Below are positions 63,083 to 64,000 of a stretch of DNA of 64,000 bases, in pieces. Position 1 is the first letter of the stretch. Every line of letters begins with the position of its first letter. Location: NCBI RefSeq assembly GCF_022538115.1, contig NZ_JAKZAL010000006.1:1-64000 (forward strand), written 5' to 3'. The translations under genes were made by a program, and so were the position numbers. The notes beneath the pieces were generated by a model that did no database searches, was not told where the DNA came from, and saw nothing but the letters and a program-made list of their open reading frames with translations. Source of the DNA: Cognataquiflexum rubidum. GTDB lineage: Bacteria; Bacteroidota; Bacteroidia; Cytophagales; Cyclobacteriaceae.

Positions 63083-63591
63083 TTTCTTTTAATCAAGTCA
63101 ATATGAAATTACTTTTTCCTCAAGTATTGTCAAAAAACATTCAATGAATATTTTATTCCACGTCTCCTAAATCATCCAATTCTGCAAGATTTTGTCTGTT
63201 ATTTCGCCTTTCCACAACTCTAAAAGTGTAATTTCATTAATAAACAACTACTTTTTAAGATTGAAATAACTTGCTTTTCTAGAAATCAAAACTTTCCAAC
63301 TCTCCCGCAGAGTTTTTTAAACACCCTTTAGAGTTGCTTCTCACCTTATTCTTTTCCATTAGAACAATACTTTCCCAAATCCAATCCATCATTTTTCTGC
63401 GCCAGTCAGCGCAATCTGCGGGAGCTATGATTTGATACCGTCCAAATAAATCATTCCTTTAAACAGCCCTTTTTCGTAAACAAACAGTCATATACTGTAA
63501 GCCAAAATCCCCTAACAAAATTTCACAAATAATTGAAAAACAATAGGATACGTTTTGGGCTTTATAATTCCTAACCAAAACTTTTATTACC
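63083..63591. other. Gap before the fasciclin gene
   Basis: 509 bases of AT-rich DNA, with filler near 63398-63422 (tctgcgccagtcagcgcaatc, ctgcgggag). No gene or clear terminator. The fasciclin promoter should be in the last 150 bases. Confidence 0.5.
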
Positions 63592-64000
63592 ATGAAAAAA
63601 TTATTTGCAGTTGCGATGTTGTTCTGTTTTATCCTAACATCATCATTCACATTGAACAAGAATGCCACTTTGAACCCGGAAGCAGATATCGTTGATCTTG
63701 CGGTTCAGACCGAGTTCCTTTCCACCTTGGTAGCCGCTGTCAAAGCCGGTGACTTGGTTGGCGTATTGAAGGGTGATGGCCCTTTCACTGTTTTCGCTCC
63801 TACCAATGATGCTTTCGCCAAACTTCCTGCAGGAACAGTGGAGAATCTTTTGAAGCCTGAAAACAAAGCCCAATTGGTAGCTGTATTGACTTACCACGTA
63901 GTTCCGGGAAAAGTCTATTCCAAAGACCTGAAAAACGGAATGAAGGCTAAAACTGCCCAAGGTTCTGAAGTAACTATTACTTTGAAAGATGGAAAAGCCA
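63592..64000 (+). CDS. Fasciclin (FAS1) domain protein, truncated by window end
   Basis: An ATG at 63592 opens a frame that runs off the window (136 codons seen). A signal peptide ([19 protein letters not shown]) is followed by the FAS1 domain: [37 protein letters not shown] (the H1 motif) and [13 protein letters not shown] (the H2 region). Small single-domain FAS1 proteins are exported and bind surfaces or matrix. Complete length unknown. Confidence 0.92.
   Translation, partial: MKKLFAVAMLFCFILTSSFTLNKNATLNPEADIVDLAVQTEFLSTLVAAVKAGDLVGVLKGDGPFTVFAPTNDAFAKLPAGTVENLLKPENKAQLVAVLTYHVVPGKVYSKDLKNGMKAKTAQGSEVTITLKDGKA

Overview
The window looks like chromosomal DNA of a Bacteroidota bacterium, most likely a Cytophagales or Cyclobacteriaceae-type environmental organism (inferred from gene content, not a database match). 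The signs are type IX secretion type B proteins with gliding-motility C-termini, a PorP/SprF-like membrane protein beside an OmpA-family lipoprotein-like protein, several outer-membrane beta-barrels, LytTR regulator/LytS-type kinase sets, a bacterial geranylgeranylglyceryl-phosphate-synthase-like gene, and TAnnTTTG-like promoter boxes. No rRNA, tRNA, CRISPR array, integrase or transposase was found.

Layout. 0.5-10 kb: a secreted M14 metallopeptidase, an AraC regulator, and a sugar-processing set: a ThuA/beta-propeller/HEAT/cupredoxin fusion lipoprotein, a ketose-3-epimerase-like TIM barrel and a Gfo/Idh/MocA oxidoreductase. 10.2-14.5 kb: an accessory, AT-rich and repeat-rich stretch with a HEPN-like gene, a fragment of a second Gfo/Idh gene, a secreted trypsin-like protease, a field of small palindromes, a 32-unit 21-bp heptad repeat and a small beta-barrel gene flanked by 35-bp direct repeats. 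14.5-18.7 kb: a cytochrome c/sugar dehydrogenase fusion, a PIN-PhoH ATPase and a small exported protein. 18.8-28.2 kb, minus strand: two LytTR regulators, a LytS-like kinase, uvrA, an AsmA-like protein, a lytic transglycosylase and a LOG-family protein. 28.4-30.5 kb, plus strand: a cysteine-cluster protein, two small membrane-associated proteins and the GGGP synthase. 30.6-38.5 kb: pheS, a large CarboxypepD_reg/beta-barrel protein, a lone antitoxin-like gene, aspS and an M23 peptidase.

38.9-46.7 kb is a minus-strand type IX secretion cassette: OmpA/PD40 protein, PorP/SprF, a 1321-residue adhesin with a type B C-terminus, and a small exported protein. A second type B protein with SprB-like repeats lies at 51.4-53.3 kb. 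Between them are an aldehyde dehydrogenase, a DmpA-type peptidase and an iron-sulfur photolyase. 53.7-60.4 kb holds lysA, a histidine kinase/OmpR regulator pair coupled to a His-rich lipoprotein gene, a possible transglutaminase-fold protein and rlmH. 60.4-63.1 kb is a second AT-rich accessory patch: an MBL-fold hydrolase convergent with a BspA-like repeat protein. A fasciclin-domain gene runs off the right end.

The most interesting non-standard items are an unannotated 43-codon gene on the minus strand at 46966-47097 whose stop codon sits in the loop of its own terminator, the heptad-repeat array with its 35-bp satellite repeat, the Gfo/Idh remnant at 10866-10931, and the AT-rich MBL/BspA pair. 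None of these can be called a proven new system from sequence alone.
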